DNA from: Bacteroidales bacterium
GTDB taxonomy: Bacteria; Bacteroidota; Bacteroidia; Bacteroidales; UBA4181
Assembly: GCA_017523725.1 (NCBI GenBank)
Contig: JAFWVY010000011.1
Location: 1-40,394 of the forward strand
Reading direction: 5' to 3'
DNA length: 40,394 nt
Positions 33,392-40,394 of this stretch are shown in pieces (the first letter of the stretch is position 1; each line of letters opens with the position of its first letter). Below the pieces are notes generated by a model. That model searched no databases. It worked only from the letters and a program-made list of their open reading frames with translations, and was not told the origin of the DNA. The position numbers and the translations under genes were made by a program.

Positions 33392-34843
33392 CTATACCGA
33401 CTTGATGGCTTCCAGCAGCAGCTGCCAGAACTTGTCAACGGTGGACAGCTCGATGGCTTCGTCCGGGGAGTGGGGATGCCGGATGGTCGGGCCGAATGAG
33501 ATCATCTGGAGTCCGGGATATTTGCCGCCGATGATGCCGCATTCCAGGCCGGCGTGGATGGCCTTGACCACGGGCTTCGTCCCGAACAGCCGTTCGTAGG
33601 CGCTGACGAGCAGCCGGACGGCTTCGGTGTCGGGTTGCGGTGCCCAGCCGGGGTAGGCCCCGGAGAACACGGCCCGTCCGCCGCCCAGTTCGATGGCGGC
33701 GCGCATCATGTTGGCGAGATGGGCCTTGGCGGATTCCTTGGCGCTGCGCAGCAGGCACTGTGCCGAGAGGGTCTTCTCGCCGCAGAGCAGCACGCCCCAG
33801 TTGGTCGAGGTCTCGACCAGACCGGGCACGTCTGACGACATGCGCAGCACGCCGTCCGGCATGGCATAGAGCGCCGACAGGATTTTCTTCTGGGAGGTCT
33901 GGTTCCAGACGCTGTCTGCGGCCGTCGGTTTGGAGGCGCGGCAGGTCAGGGTGATGTTATCCTCGGTGCCGCGGTATTCCTGGCTGAACATGCGGTTGCA
34001 CTGGGCCGTGAATTCTTTCAGTTCCTTTGCCGCTTCCGGCGCGACGGCCACGCGGGCCTGCGTATGGCGCGGGATGGCGTTGTGCACTTCGCCGCCGGAC
34101 CATCCTATCATCCGGATGTCGAACGCTGCGGCGGCCATCCACAGGAATCTGCACATCATTTTCAGGGCGTTGGCGCGTCCGAGGTGGATGTCCGACCCGG
34201 AGTGGCCGCCCTTGAGCCCGGACAGGCTCAGGTCGAATAGGGCATAGCCTTCGGGCACAGGTTCCCGCCGCAGGCGGAACGTCGCAGCCAGGTCCAGTCC
34301 GCCGGCGCAGCCGATGCAGAACTCGCCGTCTTCTTCGTTGTCCAGGTTGAGCAGTATCTTTCCCTGCATCCAGCCGGGCTGCAGGGCGAGGGCGCCGGTG
34401 AGGCCGGTTTCTTCTTCCACCGTGAAGAGGGCTTCGAGGGGCCCGTGGGTCAATGTGTCATCGGCCAGGACGGACAGGGCCGCCGCGATGCCGATGCCGT
34501 CGTCCGCGCCGAGCGTGGTACCTTCGGCTTTCATCCAGAGCCCGTCGTCGGTGATGCGCGGCTTGATGGCGTCTTTCTCGAAATCGTGCCGGATGTCGGG
34601 GTTCTTCTGCGGCACCATGTCCAGGTGCGCTTGCAGGATGATGCCGGGCCGGTCTTCCATGCCCGCCGACGCAGGTTTGCTTATCAGGACGTTGCCGGCG
34701 TCATCGACTTTGCAGGCCAGATGATGTACTTCGGCGAATGTTTTTACAAACTGGATGGCTTGCTGTTCTTTGTGCGACGGACGCGGCACGTTGCACAGCG
34801 ACAGGAAATACGGCCAGGGTTCGGTGGCGGGAAGTTTATGCAT
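33392..34843 (-). CDS. pepD: Aminoacyl-histidine dipeptidase (peptidase M20C, PepD)
   Basis: This cytosolic zinc dipeptidase cleaves Xaa-His and other dipeptides. The 483-residue protein has the family length and motifs: ILQAHLDMVPQ (metal His and Asp), TTLGADDGIGIAAAL (bridging Asp), TVEEETGLTGA (catalytic and metal Glu pair), LSGLKGGHSGSDIHLGRANA, and the C-terminal AIHAGLECGIIGGKYPGLQMISFGPTIRHPHSPDE carrying the last zinc His. No signal peptide is present. A minus-strand -7 box (TATTTTTG, 34886-34879) lies about 36 nt before the ATG. Confidence 0.96.
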   Translation of the reverse strand: MHKLPATEPWPYFLSLCNVPRPSHKEQQAIQFVKTFAEVHHLACKVDDAGNVLISKPASAGMEDRPGIILQAHLDMVPQKNPDIRHDFEKDAIKPRITDDGLWMKAEGTTLGADDGIGIAAALSVLADDTLTHGPLEALFTVEEETGLTGALALQPGWMQGKILLNLDNEEDGEFCIGCAGGLDLAATFRLRREPVPEGYALFDLSLSGLKGGHSGSDIHLGRANALKMMCRFLWMAAAAFDIRMIGWSGGEVHNAIPRHTQARVAVAPEAAKELKEFTAQCNRMFSQEYRGTEDNITLTCRASKPTAADSVWNQTSQKKILSALYAMPDGVLRMSSDVPGLVETSTNWGVLLCGEKTLSAQCLLRSAKESAKAHLANMMRAAIELGGGRAVFSGAYPGWAPQPDTEAVRLLVSAYERLFGTKPVVKAIHAGLECGIIGGKYPGLQMISFGPTIRHPHSPDEAIELSTVDKFWQLLLEAIKSV

Positions 34844-34878
34844 GATGTCTGTTTTTTTGTTTAGCGTGTGTGTCTCTG

Positions 34879-34936
34879 CAAAAATACGGTTTTTCGGACT
34901 TGGCTGGATTCTGTTGCGGTATTTTGTTTAAATTTG
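34879..34936. promoter_or_regulatory. Divergent promoters for pepD and the DUF4294 gene
   Basis: TATTTTTG on the minus strand (34886-34879) serves pepD. TAAATTTG on the plus strand (34929-34936) serves the DUF4294 gene. Both match TAnnTTTG; clear -33 boxes are lacking. Confidence 0.5.
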
Positions 34937-34966
34937 CAATTTAGGCTTGGTTTGCACGCTGTTCGG

Positions 34967-35614
34967 ATGGGTTGGAATAGACATATGCTGAGGGTTCTGC
35001 TGCTCTTCGGTGCGGTGTGGGGCCTGCATGTCTGCTCTTCGGTGCGGGCCGCTGCGGCGCCTGCATCGGGCGGGGATTATCTGGTGCCTTATGCCGTGGA
35101 GGCTGGCGACACGATTCCGGTTATTTATCTGCCCGAGGTTTTTGTGTACGACTCCAATACGCCGGCGGGCCGGCGGGTCGCCGCGCAGTTGAACCGCAAG
35201 CAGATTCAGCAGACGAAGCTGATTTACAATGTGCGCAAGGTGTATCCTTATGCCAAGTTGGCGCGGCAGACGCTCGAGGAGCTTAACGAGCAGTATCTCA
35301 AGTTGCAGACTGACAAGGAGCGGAAGGCTTATACGGACCAGTTGGAGAAGGATCTTTTCGCCAAGTACGAGAAGACGCTGCGGAGTATGACGATTACGCA
35401 GGGCAAGATTCTCATCAAGCTGGTGGACCGTGAGACGGGCAATTCGTCGTATGCGCTCATCAAGGATTTCCGGGGCGGCCTTTCTGCGCGTTTCTGGCAG
35501 ACTATTGCGCGTCTGTTCGGTGCCAATCTCAAGAAGACTTATGATGCGGAGGGCGAGGATAAGGAGATCGAGGAGATTATCGGCATGATTGAGGCCGGGT
35601 ACTTCAACTATTAG
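34967..35614 (+). CDS. DUF4294 family secreted protein
   Basis: The protein of about 215 residues starts at ATG 34967 (MGWNRHML) or 34985 (MLRVLLLFGAVWGLHVCSSVRAAA). An earlier open stretch lies upstream of the promoter and is not coding. After the signal segment comes the DUF4294 domain, with DTIPVIYLPEVFVYD, KLIYNVRKVYPYAKLARQTLEELNEQYLKL, MTITQGKILIKLVDRETGNSSYALIKDFRGGLSARFWQTIARLFGANLKKTYD and an acidic end. The function is unknown; the family is widespread in Bacteroidetes. It is the last ordinary gene before the repeat island, which begins 1 nt after its stop. Confidence 0.88.
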   Translation: MGWNRHMLRVLLLFGAVWGLHVCSSVRAAAAPASGGDYLVPYAVEAGDTIPVIYLPEVFVYDSNTPAGRRVAAQLNRKQIQQTKLIYNVRKVYPYAKLARQTLEELNEQYLKLQTDKERKAYTDQLEKDLFAKYEKTLRSMTITQGKILIKLVDRETGNSSYALIKDFRGGLSARFWQTIARLFGANLKKTYDAEGEDKEIEEIIGMIEAGYFNY

Positions 35615-35665
35615 CGCTGCTTCGCTCCCGGGTAACGTCTCCGGGCGCCGAAGCGCTGTGCTTTT
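35614..35665. repeat. Partial head of the mosaic intergenic repeat (P' variant)
   Basis: GCGCTGCTTCGCTCCCGGG is followed by a TAACGTCTCCGGGCGCCGAAGCGCT segment, which is the left part of module P with a different opening. The same variant (TAACGTCTTCGGGTGCCGAA) recurs at 37366 onward. It starts directly after the DUF4294 stop. Confidence 0.7.
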
Positions 35666-35883
35666 CGGCTCCGGAAATCGGCTCCGGGCGCCGAAGCGCT
35701 CGGGCGGCGGCTTTCGCTTCGCCCGCCTTGCTCGAAACTCCTCCCTTTTAGTCCCGGCAGGCCGGGCCTAACGGTCGTCAGACATGTTCTCGCACGGGAC
35801 GGCGTGCTCTGGCTCGGCCGCTTTTTCGCCCTCGCGCTATGCCCCCTTCGCCGTTTTTCCGGGGCCTTTGGGGCGGCTTTCTC
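35666..35883. repeat. Mosaic GC-rich repeat, copy 1 (modules P and Q)
   Basis: This is one full 218-bp unit. Module P runs from CGGCTCCGGAAATCGG to CCGGGCCTA. Module Q runs from ACGGTCGTCAG to GGCGGCTTTCTC. P contains the inverted repeat CGAAGCG/CGCTTCG and an imperfect palindrome centred on CCCGGCAGGCCGGG. The first 139 bp are identical to copy 2. It encodes no credible protein, although it holds open frames on both strands. Confidence 0.85.
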
Positions 35884-36090
35884 CGGCTCCGGAAATCGGC
35901 TCCGGGCGCCGAAGCGCTCGGGCGGCGGCTTTCGCTTCGCCCGCCTTGCTCGAAACTCCTCCCTTTTAGTCCCGGCAGGCCGGGCCTAACGGTCGTCAGA
36001 CATGTTCTCGCACGGGACGGCGGGCTCCGGCTCGGCCGCTTTTTCGCCCTTGCGCTATGCACCCTTCGTCGTTTTTCCGGGGGCTATGCG
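35884..36090. repeat. Mosaic GC-rich repeat, copy 2 (tandem with copy 1)
   Basis: It follows copy 1 head to tail at a period of 218 bp. It is identical over 35884-36022, then diverges by scattered substitutions and ends in CCGGGGGCTATGCGGG, about 150 bp before the BACON lipoprotein ATG. Confidence 0.85.
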
Positions 36091-36101
36091 GGTCTGTTCT
36101 A

Positions 36102-36130
36102 TTGGATTTTAAAAATTTTCGCTATCTTTA
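36102..36130 (+). promoter_or_regulatory. Candidate promoter of the BACON lipoprotein gene
   Basis: TTG (36102-36104), an 18-bp spacer and TATCTTTA (36123-36130) deviate from consensus at the last base. The stretch is AT-rich, between the repeat and the gene, and would give a leader of about 110 nt. Confidence 0.35.
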
Positions 36131-36244
36131 AGGCGATTATCCATCGGCTACGGATTGGTTCAGTGCATATCGCAGTAAGATGGCTTTTCCCGGATATTAT
36201 CGGCATTGTGTAGTAAATCTGTAAACTCTATAAATCCTATTTCT

Positions 36245-37231
36245 ATGAAATCAATTGTCGTAAAATTGGCGATGGTGGCACTTGCCGTGTGCGCCGTTGC
36301 ATGGTCCTGTGATAAAGATGATTCGGAGGAGACCATTGTTCCGAACCTTACGCTTGGCTCTATTACGGATCTTTCCTTCGAAGCGGCCGGAAACCAGGGT
36401 ACGTTTACTTTTACCACCAACCAAGACTGGGTGGTTTCGCCCAATGCTTCATGGATAAAGGCCAATCCATCCAGCGGCAAGGCTTCCGACAAGGTCATTA
36501 CCGTGACGGTCACTTGTGACCCCAACACTGCGTATAGTGCACGTTCCGCCGTCATTCTCGTCAAGGCCGGAGATCTCACAAAGGAGATTACCGTTGCACA
36601 GGCTGCCGCCGAGCAACCTGCTACGCCTCTTCAGGCGGTCGATCTCGGCCTGAGTGTTCTGTGGGCCGATCGCAACCTCGGTGCAGACGGTCCTACCGGA
36701 TACGGCGACTATTATGCATGGGGCGAAACGCAAACAAAAGATAATTATACCTGGGGTACTTACAAATGGAGCGAAGGATCCAAAACGACCCTGACCAAAT
36801 ACAATACCCGTAGTGAATACGGCAAAGTGGACAACGATTCCCAGCTGGATCTTGAAGACGATGCGGCGTGGGTCAATACCGGCGGCCAGTGGAGGATGCC
36901 CACGGATGCAGAAATCACCGAGTTACGGAACGCTTGTAATATCGAGTGGGCGACGGTTGACGGCGTGGGGGGATGCTGGTTCACCAGCAAAACCAACGGC
37001 AACAAGTTTTTCGTCCCCGCCGCAGGTGGTAAATTGGGCACCCAGGCCATGAGTGTCAACAGTCACGTGAATATGGTTTCGGCCAATATCTGTTCGGAAA
37101 GCAACGGATACGGCTATAAAGATGACTATGCGTGGTATCTGTACTTTGATGACGACGAGCGACTGTATCGCTACGGCGACTCCCGTGCTTCCGGTTGGGC
37201 CATCCGGCCGGTGAAGGACAAGGTGCAGTAA
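36245..37231 (+). CDS. BACON-domain lipoprotein with Fibrobacter succinogenes paralogous domain
   Basis: The 328-residue protein starts at ATG 36245 with a lipoprotein signal (VVKLAMVALAVCAVAWSC). Residues about 35-120 form a BACON domain (QGTFTFTTNQDWVVSPNASWIKANPSSGKASDKVITVTV, ending ITVAQAA). The rest is the Fib_succ_major-type domain (AVDLGLSVLWADRNLGADGPTGYGDYYAWGETQTKDNYTWGTYKW, QWRMPTDAEITEL, FFVPAAGGKLG, GWAIRPVKD), common in surface lipoproteins of gut Bacteroidetes and possibly lectin-like. No enzyme residues are recognised. It stands alone between repeat copies 2 and 3, with no clear terminator other than the repeat itself. Confidence 0.86.
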   Translation: MKSIVVKLAMVALAVCAVAWSCDKDDSEETIVPNLTLGSITDLSFEAAGNQGTFTFTTNQDWVVSPNASWIKANPSSGKASDKVITVTVTCDPNTAYSARSAVILVKAGDLTKEITVAQAAAEQPATPLQAVDLGLSVLWADRNLGADGPTGYGDYYAWGETQTKDNYTWGTYKWSEGSKTTLTKYNTRSEYGKVDNDSQLDLEDDAAWVNTGGQWRMPTDAEITELRNACNIEWATVDGVGGCWFTSKTNGNKFFVPAAGGKLGTQAMSVNSHVNMVSANICSESNGYGYKDDYAWYLYFDDDERLYRYGDSRASGWAIRPVKDKVQ

Positions 37232-37240
37232 TAACTGTTT

Positions 37241-37440
37241 ACGGTCGTCGGACATATTCTCGCACGGGACGGCGGGCTCTGGCTCGGCCGCTTTTCCGCC
37301 CTCGCGCTATGCGCCCTTTCGCCGTTTTTCCGGGGCCTTTGGGGCGGCTTTCTCCAGCTCCGGGTAACGTCTTCGGGTGCCGAAACGCTCGGGCGGCGGC
37401 TTTCGCTTCGCCCGCCTCGCTCGAAGCGTCTCCCTTCGTT
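37241..37440. repeat. Mosaic GC-rich repeat, copy 3 (order Q then P')
   Basis: It begins with module Q (ACGGTCGTCGGACATATTCTCG, 9 nt after the BACON gene stop) and continues into a P' variant from about 37354. This is the phase found across the copy 1/copy 2 junction. It carries more substitutions than copies 1, 2 and 4 and stops at TCTCCCTTCG. Confidence 0.82.
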
Positions 37441-37477
37441 TTTTCTCTATGTGTTAGAGTCGTATGAAAAATGTATA

Positions 37478-37508
37478 TATCTTTGCAAAAGTGATATAAC
37501 TTTTGCAA
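37478..37508 (+). promoter_or_regulatory. DUF4143 ATPase promoter with operator-like inverted repeat
   Basis: TATCTTTG (37478-37485) matches the -7 consensus. Overlapping its end, TTGCAAAAGT (37483-37492) and ACTTTTGCAA (37499-37508) form a perfect 10-bp inverted repeat with a 6-nt GATATA centre. It covers the expected transcription start and lies 12 nt before the ATG. It could be an operator or an RNA hairpin blocking the ribosome-binding site. Confidence 0.6.
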
Positions 37509-37520
37509 GTCAAAGGATTT

Positions 37521-38828
37521 ATGAAACGCGAGTTTATAAATGATCTGGTGGCCTGGCGCGATAGTGTCCGGCGCAAACCATTGCTTGTAACGGGTGTGCG
37601 TCAGTGTGGTAAAACTCACACGTTGAAGGAGTTCGGGACATCATATTTCGATAATGTCTGCTATGTTAATTTTGAGGCGGACAGTCATTATGCTTCTATC
37701 TTCGATTATGATTTTGATGTGAAGCGCATCATAAGGGAGATTGAACTTCTGGAGCAATGCAAAATAACGGCGGGTAAGACTCTTTTGATTTTTGATGAGA
37801 TTCAGGAAGCCCCGCGTGCCATAACGGCTTTGAAATATTTCTGTGAAAACATGCGTGAGCTTCATGTGGCTTGTGCTGGTTCGCTTCTGGGGGTGGCATT
37901 AAAGAATGGGAACATTGCCTTTCCTGTGGGGAAGGTGAATCGCATGCAGATGTATCCTATGAGTTTTAAGGAATTTGTCGTGGCAAACGGCCAGGAAAAA
38001 TATATCGGACTGTTTGCCGATTGGCAGAATGGACGCGAAATTCCGGAGGTTTATGCACGTCCTCTCGAGCATCTTTTAAAGGAATACTATCTTGTGGGCG
38101 GTATGCCGGAGGTGGTCCAGGAATATATTGATTCCCATGATTTCAAGTCGGTTCAGTCTATTCAGGACGAGATTCTGGCCGATTATGCCGATGATTTTTC
38201 AAAACATGCTCCTGTCGCAGAAATCGAGAAAATACGTCTCGTGTGGGATTCTATTCCCAAGCAGCTTGCAAAAGAGAATAACAAGTTTATGTTCTCGCAT
38301 GTAAAGGAGGGCAAACGGGCTCACGAGCTCGAAGCGGCCTTGCAATGGCTTAAGTATTCCGGACTTGCTCATTTGCTGGAATTGGTCCAAAATGCTGAAG
38401 TCCCGCTCGAAGCGCATGCGGATGCTACTTATTTCAAGGTTTATATGTCTGATTGCGGGCTTTTGTCTCGCAGGTTGGGGCTCGGATACAGGGATTTTTT
38501 CGGAGAGGCTGAATCTCTCAAGACTTTCAAGGGTGCTGTCGTGGAGAATTTCGTTATGAATGAACTTGTCTGTTCTGGCAAGAAGCCTTTTTTCTGGCGG
38601 TCGGGTAATACAGCTGAGCTGGATTTTCTTTTCGAAATCAATGGGGAGATTGTCCCGGTAGAGGTGAAGGCTGCGACCAACACGCAGGCAAAGAGTTATA
38701 AACTTTTTTGCAAAAAACACAGGCCGCACAGAGGTTACAAATTATCGCTCCGGAATTTTGCGGTGAATGATTGTGAGGGTACTGCTACAACAAGTCTCCC
38801 TCTCTATCTGTCGTGGAAGGTGCAGTGA
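37521..38828 (+). CDS. AAA ATPase with DUF4143 domain
   Basis: The 435-residue protein has Walker A GVRQCGKTH (about residues 25-33), Walker B LLIFDEIQ (88-95) and the arginine/sensor-like stretch VACAGSLLGV. FPVGKVNRMQMYPMSFKEF and YYLVGGMPEVVQEYI are typical of this family. The C-terminal DUF4143 part has GNTAELDFLFEINGEIVPVEVKA, in which ELD..EVK resembles a PD-(D/E)XK nuclease core. The biological role of the family is not established; such genes are abundant, often solitary and mobile. It is visibly AT-richer than neighbouring genes and flanked by repeat copies 3 and 4, which suggests acquisition. AAAGG precedes the ATG at 37521. Confidence 0.92.
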   Translation: MKREFINDLVAWRDSVRRKPLLVTGVRQCGKTHTLKEFGTSYFDNVCYVNFEADSHYASIFDYDFDVKRIIREIELLEQCKITAGKTLLIFDEIQEAPRAITALKYFCENMRELHVACAGSLLGVALKNGNIAFPVGKVNRMQMYPMSFKEFVVANGQEKYIGLFADWQNGREIPEVYARPLEHLLKEYYLVGGMPEVVQEYIDSHDFKSVQSIQDEILADYADDFSKHAPVAEIEKIRLVWDSIPKQLAKENNKFMFSHVKEGKRAHELEAALQWLKYSGLAHLLELVQNAEVPLEAHADATYFKVYMSDCGLLSRRLGLGYRDFFGEAESLKTFKGAVVENFVMNELVCSGKKPFFWRSGNTAELDFLFEINGEIVPVEVKAATNTQAKSYKLFCKKHRPHRGYKLSLRNFAVNDCEGTATTSLPLYLSWKVQ

Positions 38829-38853
38829 TTTTTTTTGCTGCGCTGTCCGGCCG

Positions 38854-39060
38854 CCGGAAATCGGCTCCGGGCGCCGAAGCGCTCGGGCGGCGGCTTTCGC
38901 TTCGCCCGCCTTGCTCGAAACTCCTCCCTTTTAGTCCCGGCAGGCCGGGCCTAACGGTCGTCAGACATGTTCTCGCACGGGACGGCGGGCTCTGGCTCGG
39001 CCGCTTTTCCGCCCTCGCGCTATGCCCCCTTTGCCGTTATCCCGGGGCCTTTTGGTGCGG
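38854..39060. repeat. Mosaic GC-rich repeat, copy 4 (modules P and Q)
   Basis: It begins 25 nt after the ATPase stop. Bases 38854-38987 are identical to 35671-35804 and 35889-36022. Module Q differs at a few places, reads CTTTGCCGTTATCCCGGGGCC near its end, and stops around 39060. Confidence 0.85.
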
Positions 39061-39279
39061 GTGTCGTGATGCCTTTGGAGTCTTCGAAGTGGTAAGTCAT
39101 CATTTGCATTGCGTTTGTCGATTGCTGGATAATGAGATGGGAGTTAATTTTTTATATAGAGCGTATCTTGTGTATCGATGCGAAATTATACTCCCCGGCA
39201 TAATCTCTATCAAAAAAGAACTATATTTGTAGTAAATTTTATCGGCGTGATTATAGAAAACCAACAACGAATGTAAATC
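39061..39279. other. AT-rich leader region of the ORF6N gene
   Basis: No gene is visible in this 219-bp stretch. It turns AT-rich after the repeat. It contains TATATTTG at 39222-39229, a good -7 box about 50 nt before the ORF6N start, but no convincing -33 element. Confidence 0.5.
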
Positions 39280-39891
39280 ATGAGCGATGTTTTATTTCTT
39301 GTTCAGAGTCTTATTCATGATATTCGTGGAATAAAGGTTATGCTGGATTATGATTTGGCAAAACTGTACCAAATTGAGACTAAGGCGTTAAAACAGGCTG
39401 TTCGGAGAAATCGGGAGCGGTTTCCGGATGATTTTATGTTTGAATTATCACAGGATGAGTATAACTCGTTGAAAACCAATATAAGGTCACAATTTGTGAC
39501 CTTAGACGTCCGAAGAGGGAAATATCCTAAATATGCTCCGTTTGCCTTTACTGAGCAAGGCGTTGCCATGCTGTCTTCCGTGTTAAAAAGTGATGTGGCT
39601 ATTGCGGCAAATATAGCTATTATGCGGGCGTTTGTAAAAGTTAGGGAATATTTATCAACCACGTCTTCTTTATCGGCTGAGTTGAAAGAGCTACGTGCCA
39701 GAGTTGATTTATTGCAGATTCAGCATGAAGAGAACCTGGTGGCTGTCAATGATTTGTCGGAAGATGTCCGCCGTGACATTGACTCTCTCTGCATCGCCAT
39801 CCGCCAATTGGCAGAGAAGATTGATGAAAAGAAAAAGGTCCCAATGCCCCGGATAGGATTTAATCAACAATCCGCAAATAAGGATTCTTGA
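39280..39891 (+). CDS. ORF6N-domain DNA-binding protein
   Basis: The 203-residue protein has an N-terminal ORF6N domain at about residues 8-95 (IRGIKVMLDYDLAKLYQIETKALKQAVRRNRERFPDDFMFELSQDEY, then FAFTEQGVAMLSSVLKS). The C-terminal half is helical or coiled-coil (ELKELRARVDLLQIQHEENL, IRQLAEKIDEKKK). ORF6N domains occur in phage antirepressor-like proteins and in many solitary chromosomal genes of Bacteroidetes. No other phage gene is nearby. The gene is AT-rich and lies between repeat copies 4 and 5, so it is likely horizontally acquired cargo. Its target is unknown. Confidence 0.9.
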   Translation: MSDVLFLVQSLIHDIRGIKVMLDYDLAKLYQIETKALKQAVRRNRERFPDDFMFELSQDEYNSLKTNIRSQFVTLDVRRGKYPKYAPFAFTEQGVAMLSSVLKSDVAIAANIAIMRAFVKVREYLSTTSSLSAELKELRARVDLLQIQHEENLVAVNDLSEDVRRDIDSLCIAIRQLAEKIDEKKKVPMPRIGFNQQSANKDS

Positions 39892-39931
39892 GGATGGAAA
39901 TCCTTGTAATCGAAAGGAAGATGGACGTGTT

Positions 39932-39972
39932 TGCGCTGCTTCGCATCCTTTGCCGTTATCCCGGGGCTTTTG
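39932..39972. repeat. Short remnant of the mosaic repeat, copy 5
   Basis: GCGCTGCTTCGC, as at 35614, is joined directly to CCTTTGCCGTTATCCCGGGGC, as at the end of copy 4. This looks like a deletion product retaining only the two ends. It lies immediately beside the stop of the minus-strand membrane protein. Confidence 0.65.
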
Positions 39973-39975
39973 ATG

Positions 39976-40394
39976 TTATGCTTCGGCCTCGGGAACCGTC
40001 TCCGGTTTGCTGCTCGGTTCCGGTTCCGGCTGGTCGGCCGGCTGCCGTTCGCCCAGGATGACGAGCACGGCACACAGGATGATGCTCAGCAACACGACGG
40101 CGTAGGCTACGTTCCGGACGGTTTTGCCGGCATAGACCAGGTCGACGGCTTCGGCGAAGTTGCGGTAGTCGCTGTCCGGGATGGTGCTTCCGGCGGAGAT
40201 GGTCGCCTGTACGGGGGCGTAATAATCGGCGGCCACGGTCCGGAACGGCATTTCGTCGTTCATCTTGAGTTCGGCGGCGTTTTCGACGGTTTCTGCATCG
40301 AGGCCGTTGTCTCTGATGTAATCGGCGGTGGACTGCAGCGGTACGGTGGCCAGTACCGCGGCTACTAATCCTTTGGCGCCCAGGGCGGCCAGCA
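39976..40394 (-). CDS. C-terminal part of a membrane protein (5' end outside window)
   Basis: The frame is open from the right window edge to a TAA at 39976-39978, giving about 138 residues with no stop. An ATG at 40263 is internal, since coding-like sequence (LAALGAKGLVAAVLATVPLQ) continues upstream. A hydrophobic helix (VAYAVVLLSIILCAVLVIL) lies near the end, followed by a Pro/Glu-rich cytoplasmic-like tail (EPEPSSKPETVPEAEA). A further hydrophobic segment lies at the window edge, so it is probably a multi-pass inner-membrane protein. I do not recognise the family. High-GC codon use matches the core genome, so it probably marks the far side of the repeat island. Confidence 0.65.
   Translation of the reverse strand, partial: LAALGAKGLVAAVLATVPLQSTADYIRDNGLDAETVENAAELKMNDEMPFRTVAADYYAPVQATISAGSTIPDSDYRNFAEAVDLVYAGKTVRNVAYAVVLLSIILCAVLVILGERQPADQPEPEPSSKPETVPEAEA

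Noticed and set aside
35589..36062. Several 60-95 residue open frames on both strands in the repeats (recurring peptides such as APKRSGGGFRFARLARNSS)
   Set aside because: They are the same repeat read again. They lack start signals, are rich in Arg/Ala/Pro/Ser, and have equally open alternative frames, so they look like phantom proteins of a GC-rich repeat.
35614..39060. CRISPR array or integron attC sites
   Set aside because: The unit is about 218 bp, not 25-40 bp with spacers. There are no cas genes, no integrase, and no attC-like fold with a conserved core at cassette ends.
39280..39891. ORF6N gene as evidence of a prophage
   Set aside because: No capsid, terminase, integrase or lysis gene is nearby. 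ORF6N genes are often solitary in this phylum.

Overview
The window looks like chromosomal DNA of a fairly GC-rich member of the Bacteroidales. The evidence is a fasciclin/SusC/SusD outer-membrane locus, a MurF-Alr fusion, a DUF5606 gene, an extended NusB, BACON and Fibrobacter-paralogous lipoproteins, and repeated promoter -7 boxes of the Bacteroidota type TAnnTTTG (rplS, eda, uvrA, fba, rpe, the DUF4143 ATPase and others). I cannot name a genus or species from the sequence alone.

Layout. Positions 1-8179 hold an outer-membrane nutrient or adhesion locus, all on +: the 3' end of a secreted protein, a fasciclin (FAS1) lipoprotein, a SusC-type TonB-dependent transporter and a SusD-type lipoprotein. 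Positions 8180-8513 are a convergent terminator region. A minus-strand block follows (DUF4861 protein, dnaB, RluA-type pseudouridine synthase). Positions 12011-19176 are a mostly plus-strand housekeeping block: rplS, KDPG aldolase plus hexuronate-type MFS transporter, uvrA interrupted by an in-frame amber codon, a PAP2 phosphatase and class II fructose-bisphosphate aldolase. A minus-strand M23 peptidase (19307-21070) is divergent from rpe. Positions 21962-25463 are a tight cluster: nusB, DUF1573 lipoprotein, yajC, YbbR/CdaR-like, coaE, DUF5606. Then come an ABC-F ATPase, rlmB and murF-alr (25484-30720). After this lie a BIG2/propeller lipoprotein divergent from a secreted TonB-C/MORN protein, and pepD divergent from a DUF4294 gene.

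The last 4.8 kb (35614-40394) differs in character. A very GC-rich two-module repeat (period 218 bp, with a 134-bp core identical in three copies) alternates with single genes: a BACON/Fib_succ lipoprotein, a DUF4143 AAA ATPase and an ORF6N protein. The last two are visibly AT-richer than the rest of the window. Each cargo gene has its own candidate promoter. This mosaic repeat island is the best candidate for something undescribed in the window. A partial membrane protein on the minus strand runs off the right edge.

How the genes work together: SusC, SusD and the fasciclin lipoprotein should form one surface uptake or binding complex. eda and the MFS transporter pair hexuronate import with breakdown. 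yajC and YbbR act at the inner membrane, and murF-alr supplies and ligates D-alanine for peptidoglycan. No rRNA, tRNA, CRISPR array, transposase or integrase was recognised.
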